A program made the position numbers and the translations under genes. 64,000 nt of DNA from NCBI GenBank assembly GCA_013399855.1, contig VXAY01005269.1:509949-573948 (forward strand). Reading direction: 5' to 3'. A model generated the notes under the pieces. It made no database searches, had not been told where the DNA came from, and saw nothing but the letters and a program-made list of their open reading frames with translations. The stretch's first letter is position 1. Every line of letters starts with the position of its first letter. This stretch comes from Oxyruncus cristatus (lineage: Eukaryota; Chordata; Aves; Passeriformes; Cotingidae). Positions 50,701 to 62,029 of the stretch are shown here, piece by piece.

Positions 50701-53700
50701 TAATACAATATGTTGAAGCAGGATGAAATGTATCTAGAAGGTTTAAAAGAAGGCTTGTGGTTACTCAGATTCACTATTACAAAAAAAAAAGGAATCCTTT
50801 CCAATTCTTCCTTTCTTATGTCTTTAACTTGAGGAAAGTCTGGTTGTTCAAATGACTATTCTGTGTTGATCAGTTACAGTCTGTGAGCTAACGCATTAAA
50901 CCTGCTATATTACAATTGTAGGCTGGAATTGTTTAAGGAAATCATGTTTGCATCTCTGTGAGCATAATCTTGTATGAATATAGAGATATAAGAAGACTTC
51001 TGGTTTCAGCACCTCTGTCTTTTTTGTAGCGGCTTTTCTAACCCAGACCGTATGTCTGGATGATACAACGGTAAAATTTGAAATTTGGGATACAGCTGGG
51101 CAAGAGCGGTACCACAGTTTAGCACCCATGTACTACAGAGGAGCACAAGCAGCTATAGTGGTATACGACATTACAAATGAGGTAAGTACTATACTAGGGA
51201 GGCACAAGGGGCATTTGGAAGTTAGTCTTGTATTGACCTTTCCTTGGTTTTTCTCACTGACTTGTGTGAATCAATTTGTGATTTCATAGAATGGTTTGGG
51301 TTGGAAGGAACCTTTAAAGATTATCTAGTACAACATCCCTGCCATGTGCAGGGACGTCTTCTGCTAGACCAGGTTGCTCATTTCATATTGGACTGTGTAA
51401 TGTTAATTTGTGTCTGTAAACTTTGTCAGAAGACTATTTCTAGGAGGTTTTCTTCTTTTGTATAAAAAAAGAGAAAGAAAGTAAATTCTATTGTAAAAAT
51501 GTTTCAAAACCACCTTTAAAGAAGTTTGCCAAGTGTGAACTGTTACTCTCACCACATTGCTGGTGGTAGTTTTATTTCTGACAGGGAAAGACATTTTAAT
51601 ATTGTATTACTGCAGATCGCAAGTAAGGATTGGAAAGGTGGCACAAGCCATTGATACCAAAACCTAAGGTTATTTAATGTCTTTTTATTTGAATTTAGAT
51701 AAGCTTCACTTGTTTTTAGTAAAATGAAACTTAAACCAAAACTCTCAAAAACCCCAGAAGTCACATACCATAATGAATAGTGCTCAGTAATTAGGAAGTA
51801 ATTTTGAGGCCCTTTCAGTATAGCTGTTCATACACTTGATTCTTCTAGAAAAATTGAAATTCCCAATTTTATTTCTTAACTATTTCTTTCCTTACTCCGT
51901 CTACATAAAGATGTTCCTATCTTTACTTGCTTTTTCAGCATTATCCCAACTAAGAGTTGAGAACTAAGGTAGGAATGTTTTGTTTTAAAAGCTCAGTTGG
52001 TGAGTTGGAGTGTGCCTTTGGACTAAGGTAGCAGCCTTGCATTTGGCCTTTTGTGCTTGAAGTGTAGATAACAGAGATGGGGATAATAGGTGAGTACAAA
52101 AGGATGATAAAACTCAGTTGCATCATTTTGCAATCATTAACAGGAGTCCTTTGCCAGAGCGAAAAATTGGGTCAAAGAACTTCAGCGACAAGCAAGTCCT
52201 AACATTGTAATAGCTTTAGCAGGAAACAAAGCTGATCTAGCTAACAAAAGAGCTGTGGATTTCCAGGTATGTACATAACTTCTATTCACAGAAATATCAT
52301 TTTGCTTGAATAGATAGTAAATAAATCTAGGAGGAGCTTACATGCATAGCCTAGCTAGTTGTTATGGAGGTCTTAAATATAAACATCAGCTGAGACTAAT
52401 TAAATTATACATGCTACTGAGCTACCTATTTCTGTACAAGTGATATGTAGCAATAGACTTTTTTGAACAATTAAGTTTGACTTGGAGGAATAACTAATAT
52501 ATTTGAGTATCTTTAAGGCTAATTAATTATCTGTTCTTTGATGTGACCTCTGTCTTCTGCTGGAAATTATCAGTAACTAGAGTTTCAATGGATGAGATAG
52601 CAGTAACTCAGCGCAAACTGTTCTGTCTGACTTGTCAGCCAGAGAATTTTGATTATCATATGATACAAAGTTGATTGATTTGCCTAACTTCTTAGACTGT
52701 ACCGTTGAAGCAGTATTAAAATTTTAATGGTGCTTTTAATGGCATTCTTTTCAGTTTAGTGATTGTAATTATGTTTTCACTGCTGTATCCTATCTTCTAG
52801 AAAGTTTAGCCAGGTCATCAGAAAATAGCTTCCAAAATGAATAAAAAATTTTCTGCTGGTAGTTCTGGTCCATTCATGATTGACTGAATTTGAATTAAGA
52901 TAGTATTTATTAGTTGTTAATTCTATTATGGTTTTTAATCTGTATTTGGTGTCACTGTGTGAGATATTGCTGTGTATAGTAGTGAAGCCTTTTGCAACTA
53001 TAGAGTTGAATTATGAAGATTAGTAGTGGTTCAGTTTTCTAGTTTTATACTTCCATGTCAGTTGTAACATAAAACTGTGTGACAAAAGATCTTTGTATTT
53101 TGTGAAAAGTTGTGGTATTTAACACAATGAAGTATGAGGTCTTGCAGTCAAACATTTAATCAAACTTATTTATCAAAGTAGACCTACCCTTACATTTTTT
53201 GAACAGTTAGAATCTTAATATTTTTCAAATGTTAGGGTTTTTGCTAATGTGTACTTTTGGGCTTCTTGCAGGCTTGACAGTCCTTTCCCATTACAATCAC
53301 ATATTAAACTTCTAGGTATTTGTAGATGTCTTATTTCAGGTATAGTTACATCCTAGCAGATGTCACTTAATTATAGAATGCTGTAGTTTATTCTTTCCAT
53401 CATAGGTCTCTTGTAGTTTGGCTTCTTTGTAGATTTCTTATTGAATGCAAAGGCAGTTACATAATCATAAGAAGATGGGGATTCTCACCTGAATTGACTA
53501 ATAGGAAGTGGCAAAAATAGTAAAGTTCTTATGAGCAGTGTATCAGATGGAAATTCATGCTGAAAAGGGATATAACGACAAAATACTTAATACTGCTTAT
53601 TTGTTATAACTGTGAATTTGTATCAGGATAATGAAATTGTTCTGGTCCATCTGCCCCAGTGCTTGAAAGATTTGAGATAGTTGCAAACTGCCTTCTTTCC

Positions 53701-56700
53701 AGGGTAATAATGAACTTGCTGACATTTGATGGCACTTTCTGGAGCTCATTTGTTCTTGCTATCACAGCTAGTGTTCTGAATTGGGGTTGTTCCTTTCATA
53801 AATATTTTCATTTATTATTTAGTTTTGCCTGATATGTTTCTATCTGGATATTTTTAAGATTAGAAAGAATTTTTAAGATAGCATTTCTAATTGTTTAGCT
53901 GCTTGATGGAATTGTAACTTCTCCATAGCTAAGGATTAACATGTTATCACATGAGTGTTTCAACAAACTGTCTTTTTTTCAAAATGGTATAGAAATCATT
54001 CCTTAGTAGTAATGAAAGTACAGTGTGTAGTAATTCTGTGATTTTTAATTTTTTTTAATGAGATATTGTTGGGTTTTTTTATTTTAACTTGCAGGAAGCA
54101 CAGGCTTATGCAGATGACAACAGCTTATTGTTCATGGAGACATCTGCCAAAACATCTATGAACGTAAATGAAATATTCATGGCAATTGGTGAGTTTATGA
54201 ACAAACTAAGAACTTAAAAAGAATTTTTTTCATGAGATTCAGACCATTGCAATGTTCCTAACCCAAGGTCTTTGTAACCTGAATTATTTCTGGCACTGAA
54301 GTTTCTTTAGGACCTTTTATTTGTTTAATTTTGTTTAGGTAGCTGTCTGAAATACAAAAGCTGTGCCAAAGATGGCAATGTGTGCTTAAATTCACTGTCC
54401 AAGTAGTAAGTGAAGGATGCTGCATGTGAAAAGTAAATTTATTAATAATTTTTAGACCTAACATCATCTTAGGGATTTCTATAAAGTTGCTAACATGTAA
54501 TAGTAAGTATAAATTACTAAGAAATTTTCTGTATTCCATTGATATAACCAAAACTGTATTTAATTTTGATAAACTTTTGAAAGGGGGCAAAAAAGAAAGA
54601 ATACATTTTAGGCTGATCACTAACCTATTAAATAATAACCTTAATCACAGTAGGAGCTCTGCTGCTCAGTAATAGTAATGTATAGCATCAAATAACTTCA
54701 TTAAATCTGTTTTGTATGTAGCACCACAGTGACCTCTCCAACCTGCTTTTTGTGGAAAAAAAATCATTGCTGTTAAAATTAAATGTTTCTGAAGAGCTCT
54801 TACCCTCTGCTTTTCAAGTCAGGAAAGCAGAAGATAATTTGTGGTGTGCTTCAAACTTCCAGTAGATGTGAATTAAATTATCACTATAGCAACCTTTATA
54901 ACAAGTACTTCCTTCATATTAACTATAAATACTTGGGGAGGGGGCACGGACACAAACACAAACTGTATGACAGGAAAGTATATTTTTCTCATAATTGTTC
55001 AAGACAGGCCTGTATTGAATGGTACAGAAATGCTCAATTGCACCGTTCTGGTGAAATTTCAGAATTAACGTGTTTAATGATGCAGTTTGCATCCTGTTAA
55101 TAAAAAAAAAAGGCACCCCACCCACCTCAATCACCAAATATGCAAATATGTTGGTGTTTTTTGGCGGGTTTTTTTTGTGATTTGATGTATCAACAATAAT
55201 TCTTATGTCTCCATATTTACGAAGTAAATTTGAGGAAAACAATACCTAACTAATAAGAGAGTATTTTGTCTGCAACGTTGGTTGGCCATGTGAGTATTCT
55301 TTTGCATCAGTGGGGTGAAATTCAGCTTTGTCAGTGCATCAGAACAAGATCTATGCAACAGTAGACTCTGAAAGGAAGTCTTTGAGTCTATAAGTATTGC
55401 ATGGAATTTGGAATAGCCTGCAAAACATGGTGCAGTTCTCAGGACCTTGTGTAAATATGATCTTCAAAACTGGGAGAAAATTGGAAAATGAGAACACTGA
55501 TAGAATTGTGGCATGCAAGCTACGGCTGCTTGTAAATTGACTGCTTTAGAGTTCGTTCAAGAACTTCCAGTTAAAAAACCCCTAACTGAGTTCTAGATAC
55601 AGTTCTAGAATTCAAAATGATAGTACTCTGAAGGCATTTTTCTACTGGTGCTTTGTCCCTCCGTACTGTCTCAGCTGCTTAGTACCATGGGAATTCTTGG
55701 GTTTTGTCACAGAATTGTAGAACAGCCCAGGTTGGAAGGGACCTCAAAAGATCCCTCTGGTCCGCTCTTTTGTGGGAAAGGGAGTCTAGAATACTTAGCA
55801 CCCTGAGATTATCTAGCACCACAGCACATTGTTGATGTGTGCTCTGCTGTTTTCTGGCTGCATTTTGTTCCTTTTAGGAAAAGCTGTTATTTAAAAGGCT
55901 GACCAAAGTAATGACTTTGGAGTGAAAGCACACAGTCAAACTGTAGAACAGGGGGGGTTGCTGGGTCCCAGTTCATATGCAAGACAGGCCTGTAAAAGTC
56001 CTTTTATCGACTTTTATGGTTAAAATAAGCAATTTTCTGATGGAAGAAATCTAGGAGAAGCTACTGCTCAGACAGCTAACAGTTATCACCCTTATTTTTC
56101 ATATCAGTACTGAGGAGGTACCTTGAAGCTACAAAGGCAACAAAGAAATTATCAGTTAGTTGATTGATAAGAACTGGAGAAGAGACAGCTTGAAATAAAT
56201 AAGAGAGGCTTGATCTGGTGCTGAGGGCCATTTTATATGTTGATTGCAAATACTTTGGCTGAATATCTGGAAACTAGTTTGACCCATTTCTGTCTGTGTT
56301 TTGTGCCTTTTCAGTTTTTCTCTGTCTCTTCTCACTAACATCCTGATCTTGAAGCCTGTTCTGTGTGGGTGGATTCCCACAAGAGCTGTCATTTGCTGGC
56401 ATAGCACACCTGTGCAGATGCATTTTACTGCTCAAGTTACTAATGCATTTGATGCTTGGAAATCACAGATAAGGGAGTTAATCATTAAGAAGTTAAGTGT
56501 CTTAACTTCTTTCATTACCAATGCACTGAGTCAAACCCAATTATATAGTGAGTGTACTGATACGCTTATAGAGTAATAATGTGTTGACTTTGTCTACTCA
56601 GGTGATTTAATCTTAGTAAAATCTCAGTTTTAACTCTTATTTCCTGTTCATCTTACAGCAAAAAAATTGCCCAAGAATGAACCACAGAATGCAGGAGCAA

Positions 56701-56774
56701 GCTCTGCCAGAGGAAGAGGAGTAGACCTTACTGAACCCACACAACCACCCAAGAGTCAATGTTGTAGTAACTAA
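47542..56774 (+). CDS. RAB5A: Ras-related GTPase Rab5A, 5 coding exons
   Basis: Rab5A is the small GTPase of early endosomes that drives homotypic fusion and endocytic traffic through effectors such as EEA1, rabaptin-5 and the VPS34 complex. The exons 47542-47704, 51030-51181, 52144-52266, 54095-54188 and 56659-56774 join in phase into 215 codons plus TAA, the same length as human RAB5A. Visible motifs are P-loop GESAVGKS (27-34), switch I with STIGAAF, switch [14 protein letters not shown] with the catalytic Gln, the guanine-specificity motif NKAD, ETSAK, and the C-terminal CCSN with two prenylated cysteines. Differences from human, as I recall it, are few and lie in the N-terminus (N3, A14), A for S before GNKAD, one in exon 5, and the hypervariable tail. 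The gene looks fully functional. Confidence 0.98.
47705..51029 (+). other. RAB5A: RAB5A intron 2
   Basis: A 3.3-kb intron. It carries a fragment of the avian ERV LTR family at 49940-50003 in antisense orientation. Nothing else is recognised. Confidence 0.85.
49940..50003 (-). mobile_element. Antisense fragment of an avian ERV LTR 3' end
   Basis: The plus strand reads 'tgtaatggtttaaccccagc', 'cggcaactac' and 'gctgctcgctcaca', the reverse complement of the 3' end of the LTR family also present at 39062-39605. Only about 60 bases remain. It lies within RAB5A intron 2, on the strand opposite to the gene. Confidence 0.7.
51030..51181 (+). CDS. RAB5A: RAB5A exon 3
   Basis: It encodes [40 protein letters not shown] and [11 protein letters not shown], covering switch I, switch II and the interswitch Trp. 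Acceptor TTTTTGTAG, donor GAG|GTAAGT. Phase 1 in, 0 out. Confidence 0.98.
51284..51402 (-). repeat. CR1 LINE fragment in RAB5A intron 3
   Basis: The plus strand shows 'catagaatggtttgggttgg', 'aaggaacctttaaagattat' and 'gctagaccaggttgctca', the reverse complement of the CR1 3' end. It begins about 100 bases past the exon 3 donor, opposite in orientation to the gene. Confidence 0.88.
52144..52266 (+). CDS. RAB5A: RAB5A exon 4
   Basis: It encodes [20 protein letters not shown] and [20 protein letters not shown] plus Q, including the guanine-binding NKAD. Acceptor CATTAACAG, donor CAG|GTATGT. Phase 0 at both ends; 41 codons. Confidence 0.98.
52267..54094 (+). other. RAB5A: RAB5A intron 4
   Basis: A 1.8-kb AT-rich intron in which I recognise no repeat or exon. 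Confidence 0.85.
54095..54188 (+). CDS. RAB5A: RAB5A exon 5
   Basis: It encodes [20 protein letters not shown] and [11 protein letters not shown], including the ETSAK (G5) motif. Acceptor TTAACTTGCAG, donor ATTG|GTGAGT. Phase 0 in, 1 out. Confidence 0.98.
54189..56658 (+). other. RAB5A: RAB5A intron 5
   Basis: A 2.5-kb intron with a CR1 fragment at 55709-55835; otherwise nothing recognised. Confidence 0.85.
55709..55835 (-). repeat. CR1 LINE fragment in RAB5A intron 5
   Basis: The plus strand reads 'cagcccaggttggaagggac', 'ctcaaaagatccctctggtc', 'tgtgggaaagggagtctaga' and 'gattatctagcacc', the reverse complement of a CR1 subfamily distinct from the copies at 10.9 and 41.1 kb. Confidence 0.85.
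56659..56774 (+). CDS. RAB5A: RAB5A exon 6 coding part
   Basis: It encodes [37 protein letters not shown] and TAA. The twin cysteines near the end are the geranylgeranylation site that anchors Rab5 to membrane. Acceptor CATCTTACAG. The tail varies from human at several positions, as is usual for the hypervariable region. Confidence 0.98.
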
Positions 56775-58140
56775 AAGATCAATTGCTTTAAACTGTTCTG
56801 AATATTCTTCTGCTTCCTAACTGTTAATAACCATGGAATTGGAGTGCTTAACCTGGTCCAGTACAGCTTCCCAACAGCGAAGAGACTTATGATAATAGTC
56901 AAGTTCATGATACAGAGTTTTCTTTTGACGTAAAATTTTAACATGCATGTATCCACCACTGGCTATAATGTTTCAGCAGTAGAGAAGAGATGAAAGCGGA
57001 ATAAATTTCCTTCAGTTGAAAGGTTTTCAAAATCAGTTGTTGTTATTATTAGGGGTGTAGAAGAACTCTCTGTGGACCTAATTGGCCAGTTCCTGTAGCC
57101 TCAATACTGATCACTGTTACAATAAATAGAATTGGGTCTTTTCATAATTCTCAATTGTGCTTTAAAACCTTTTTAGAAACAGGGTCTAAAAATTACTTAA
57201 ACTTATCTGAAGTATTGATGCAACCAGTTGTTTCTGCAGGTATCCACTATTTAGTTATACATTCCATAGTTTAATAATTTAATTACAAATAATACTTGCA
57301 TTAACAATTTTAAGAATCCTATGCTTGCCAGACAATGGAGTTTTAGTTGGTACACTGTATGTAAATTATATCAACCCAGTTAGTTATCTTAATGAATTAG
57401 TGATGAATCAAGTTTAACTTAATTTCTAATCTTTTCAGAGGGTACAGACCAGTAAATTCAATTCTATGACCTAGGATATTTTTTTTTTCCCCTCTACAAA
57501 CTGTAGGAGCTCTTCAAGTAAAACCACAACAAACTCGGTGTCTGTGACTTTTCTTGTTTCTGATCGTTGCTGGCCATTACAGTTTGTTTTTCCCCTAAGG
57601 AAAAAAAATAGTGCACTAACAATTATGTACATCCAACTTGATTTTAAATTTGGATATTAATGTACTGTAAATAGGTACTCTGCATTGTAGTCTACATTTG
57701 TTTAATACTTTCTGTAATATTTAAGAGTTGCTTAAAGGTATACAGAATGTACAGTTACTTAAAGCTAACTTTTTTCCTCTCTAATCAAAGGGGGTTCTGA
57801 GTTCTTCCTTTATGGCTAGAACAGTAATAAATGATGCTCCTGTATCTGTAACATAAGTACTGCTGTCTGTCAGTAATGAACTTTGCAACTTTGTTTTCCA
57901 AAGTACATTTTATTTTGATCAGTCCAGTATATTGCACTAATTCTTTTAGTTATTTTCATTATATGAAATCTACAAAGTGTGTCAGAAGAGATGAATTAGT
58001 CTATTTAAATGTTGAACTGATAGAAACTTACTTGTGCAGATTTAAAATTTGCAGTAATCTGGGTTTAGCAAGGAAAATGACAGTTCACCAGTGTTTAGTT
58101 TTATATTGAGGTGCTCAGGTTTGAATAAAGTGGTTTAAAA
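56775..58140 (+). other. RAB5A: RAB5A 3' UTR with three AATAAA signals
   Basis: After the stop, about 1.36 kb of AT-rich sequence contains AATAAA at 57121-57126, 57826-57831 and 58124-58129. The last is followed 8 bases later by an A-rich run and is the likely main distal site. Alternative polyadenylation would give 3' UTRs of roughly 0.37, 1.07 and 1.36 kb. The extent is inferred from signals only. Confidence 0.75.
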
Positions 58141-58330
58141 AAAAAAAATTGATTACTGTTTCTTATTGAGAGTTTCAGATGGTTTTATTGCATTTGTACA
58201 GTTCCAGACAAGATCTCTGATTTACTGAATGGGTCAGCATTTAAGATGATTACAAGTAGATTCATGACACAGCTAAATATAAGCCTGTCCTATATATACT
58301 CTGGCACTCCAGCTATCCTGTGGTAAATTT

Positions 58331-58543
58331 TTAAATGTTGAGGTAATTGGGTATCTTATCACATCCATATAGAAATACAATCAAAATAGTAATATTATCT
58401 CTTGAACCTGAAGCTAATGAAGTCTTTGCCAGTTGTTCCCTAATGTAGCTTGTTGCACTGTTGTGGTGTCTCAGAACTGACCGTGCCTCTTCCTGCAGCT
58501 GGTGATTTGCAGTTGGATGGGTACATTTTTGTGTCTTTTTCAA
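58331..58543 (-). pseudogene. PP2D1: PP2D1 terminal exon remnant
   Basis: About 70 codons remain open here: QLQEEARSVLRHH, SATSYIREQLAKTSLA, then SGSRDNITILIVFL and a short tail NYLNI before TAA. The G-S-x-D-N-I-T motif followed by hydrophobic residues is the last conserved element of the PP2C fold. The frame is closed by a TAA five codons upstream of its first homologous stretch. This is the best preserved piece of the locus. Confidence 0.85.
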
Positions 58544-58933
58544 ACTGGTGGTGGCTTAGAACCCACTGGTTATACAGGCTTTAGCACGTCTTGACCAGCA
58601 TCACTTGTAGTTTGTCATAAAATACATTGGAGTCCATTTTTTCTGCCAGCTGTGGACTTGAGTCACAATTAGCTGGTGTGTTTTTCTACTTTTTGGGGTC
58701 TGTTTCATGACTTCAGACCCTCTTGCCAGTACATTCTGTTGCAGATGTTTATGGCTGTGAGTTGGACCTGTTGCACAGAAGGCAACAGGTTCTTCTTGCT
58801 TTGAAGTCTGTCACTGTGGATGAAAACTCATACATAAAATTTTCTATCCTCAAACTGAGTTCTTCCGAACCACCTTGTGTGCTAGATTTGGAGTGTTTTC
58901 TCTCTGTTCTTTGAATTTATTTAATTGTTACTT

Positions 58934-58986
58934 GATTTTTTGTTTGTGTGTTTGTTTGGTTTTGGTTTGGTTTTTTTGTTGTTGTC
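58934..58986. repeat. GT/T-rich low-complexity tract
   Basis: A run of GTTT/GGTTTT units ending in TTGTTGTTG. Low complexity within the PP2D1 remnant; its complement adds no coding content. Confidence 0.7.
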
Positions 58987-61900
58987 AGTTTCCTTAGGAA
59001 CTCCATCTTTGTGTATAGTTCCTGCTAGAACATTTTCATTTATTTTGTTTCAGGTTGCCTTTTGAGTCACTGTGGAAAATATCTTTATTGGAATACACTA
59101 TCTGTATTCCATCTGGCAGATTATTAATAGCATTAGGGTAATTTAAGTTGTCTTCAGTGAGGGACATTGAATACTGACACTTACATGGAGAAGTCCCGTT
59201 TCGTTGAACACCATTCATGCATTCTCAAATGAGGAGTTACAGGTATAAGAGATGTTGTTTTTATTGCATCTCTGTGATGTCCAGGAGCCCTTGTATTTCT
59301 CAGGTACCCCTCTGCTAATCCATCTGGAGTATTAGTGGTGGTGTTTTCACCATTCTGAAGTGATTCACAAGTGCTGTGCTCTTTTGAGAGGCAGTGACTC
59401 CATTTTTACATAAGACTTCATATACATCATCTAAACCTGAAATATTTTCAATATAGCATACTGTTGGGTTTTCTAAAAGATACTGCTGTTACAGTAACAG
59501 TCTTTTGTTAAGGACTGGGAAAAAAACTGAGATCGTAGTGGAATAATCTACTGCCACAGGCAACAATGTGTCTATCAGTGAATTTGGTTCGGTTCTACAG
59601 CGAAGTTTTTTGTGTTTTTTTTCCATTCGATTATTAGAAGACTGTTTCAGAATCCTATTCTCCCGACTGCAGATAAACTCTTACGAGGTGTCTTAAGTGA
59701 CGTTTTATTCAGCCTAAAGTGCAGTCTGATAGAAAAGTTGCACCTTGACTGGTTTTTAAGCAAGAATGCGTATTTTTTTTCAAATATTTTCACTCCTATG
59801 AGAGTGTGTGCTTTCAAAATATTATGGCTTAGTGAACTCATCAAGAAGTTTCAGGTTCAGACTGTTTCTAGCAGCATATAATTTTTAGTACTGAAAAATA
59901 ATTTGGACATGGTGTAGGATTTAGTTTACTAACATGATGTCTTACATCTCTTCCTTGGTTAAAGTACCCAAAGGAGCAAGAGTTCTTGCAGTCCTCATGG
60001 AAAGTTGAGGACTACTTTCCTTCAGCAGGCATAGGTATTTTACCTTTCCCTCAACAGTCCTGAAATCTGAAAATGAAAAGTGTTAGAAATTGCACACTGC
60101 ATGGGGCTGGTCTTGTCAGACTTGAATGAAGAGCATAAGGGAAAGAGCTCCAAGTCACAAAGTGCTGTATTATTTGAGATCCTCTATGGCTGCCCTGGGA
60201 GACCATTTTTGGTGTCAGAGGAGGTTATTGGTCTATTCCCATGTGTTGGCATAAGGGCAAAAGCGATGTCTTGCAGAAGGAACTTGAGTGAGATATGTGG
60301 TACCTTTCTAGACGTGAAGCTGCTGCAGTGTGTTCATTTATATTGTACTTTCAATATCTGCCTAGACTAGGGGCACAGACCTCTGAAAAGTGTGCATAAG
60401 TAGGCATTGCTTATACAGTAGTAGTAGTAGTGTTTCTTGGGCAGTACTGGCAGTCTAGCATAGGAGACAGCTAAGTGTAGTCTCTGAAGGCAGACTTCTC
60501 TTGAAGGTGATTGAGAATATCAAACTGAAGGACACAACTTTATACAATGTAGATACCTTAAGTTGTGCTCTATTAATATTTCCTTGTGCTTGCTCCCCTC
60601 TCCTTCCTCTGATTTTCATGGAGAGCTAGAAGAGTGTGTATAATATCCATTGAACCGTTGGAGTAAGACCACCAGCTGTAAGCCTAACAAGGGGTGTAAT
60701 ATAACCCATGTGGAACAATTTGACTGCAAGGAGTAAAATCTGGTTGCTTTTGGATGCAAGTCTCATGTCAGCAAACCAGAGACAGCAAGAGAATCAACAA
60801 AACCTAACTGACCTATCAGTGTGGGACTAAATGAAGACAGAGCTGGCCAATGTCACCCTCCCCCACTCTGTGTCTCTGAACATCCTCTTCAGTTGCTTAC
60901 CTGGAGCTGAAGGAACATGTCTGGGGGCGAAAATGAAGGTGGATGTTGTGCAAATCTTTTTCTTTGGTGTGATACATTTGGTGGAAAATTAAGTGTATTA
61001 AATAAATGTGTTTCAAAAATGTGGATTTTAATCACAAAAGGTTTAAAGTATCTCTGATCAACTTCAAAGCTTAACTCATTACGAATCTTGAGTTTATGCT
61101 TCCTAACTCTTTTACGTTAGTAAATTGATTTTACTGCTTTAATTCAAATATCATGCTTAGGCAATTTATAAGCTGAATACTATTGTCTGATAGCAGTACC
61201 AGTTGCAAGGGAATTTATCACGTCTGCTTCACACTGTCAAGCTAAAGGAATTGCTGCTTTTTATCTCCAGACACTGACTGCCAACAAACATCTAGGTTAG
61301 CTAATGCTTTTTATTATTGCATGAAGGGAAAAAAATTCTGGTGTGTTATGTACATACATATAATAGAAAAAGTACAGTGGTCCAGCAGCACCTTTGGCTG
61401 TCCTGCCTAATGGACTATGCATGCTATTTTCAGAATGTTTTCTTTCTTCTACCTCAGTGCCATCTGTCTCCTTGCTGGGAACGCTTTCCACCAAACAGGT
61501 AACCACTGAACAGCCACTCCAGTGAGCTTTGGAAACCTCATTTCTTCCCAGTTGTAAAAATCTCTGCATTCTTGTAAAGGACTTGGCATACACTTTGCGA
61601 ATTCATTTGTAAGGACTGATCTTCTTGGTCTTGTCATTGCCTGGTTTGTCAGAGAATATCTTCTCTTTTTTCCCAGTTAATCTGCCTTGATTACTGTGGA
61701 GAAAAAAAATCTAGAATTTGCACTTTGTCCTTATTTTTGTAGGGGGAATCTGTTTGAGAAAGCTGGTCAAGAAGTAAAAGTGGAAGCTCTGCTGCAACTG
61801 ACTCTGCAGCTGTCACACTGTGACAGCCATCAAGAATCTCCAGAAAACATGTATCTGACCTATTTCCGTAGTAGTCTGGTGCAATAAACCTACCTTTGTG

Positions 61901-62029
61901 TCTCCTTGCCATGTGGGATTTTTATCTTTGCAAATTGATAATGCTTTTATTAAAGAATTACTTACTTTCTTGAAAGGACCAGGATTGTTGATATTAGCAA
62001 GATCACAATTATTAAGTGGGGGTGGAATT

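Larger units (their letters stand above)
58331..61944 (-). pseudogene. PP2D1: PP2D1 (PP2C-like domain containing 1), decayed
   Basis: PP2D1 is a PP2C-family-like protein thought to lack catalysis. Its position tail-to-tail with RAB5A matches the known order. Recognisable pieces, 5' to 3' on the minus strand: ICKDKNPTWQGDTKV (61891-61944); then, in another frame, CFLEILDGCHSVTAAESV and LPLLLLDQLSQTDSPY (61691-61888), the counterpart of the PP2C D-G-x-x-G region; KSFTRMQRFLQLGRNEVSK and WSGCSVVTCLVES (61483-61602) just after an in-frame TGA at 61603-61605; ISGLDDVYEVLCKNGV (59396-59443); then, shifted again, PDGLAEGYLRNTRAPGHH (59181-59396); and the C-terminal LASGSRDNITILIVFL with TAA at 58331. 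Several frame changes occur inside continuous homology, so splicing cannot repair them easily. The segment matching the expected VATNGLW region is not found. I infer a pseudogene; sequencing error is the alternative but would need several independent errors. Confidence 0.82.

Noticed and set aside
60060..60370. Possible PP2D1 middle segment
   Set aside because: A weak resemblance (an SSDTKNGLPGQ-like stretch) was outcompeted by a far better match for the same part of the protein at 59181-59396.
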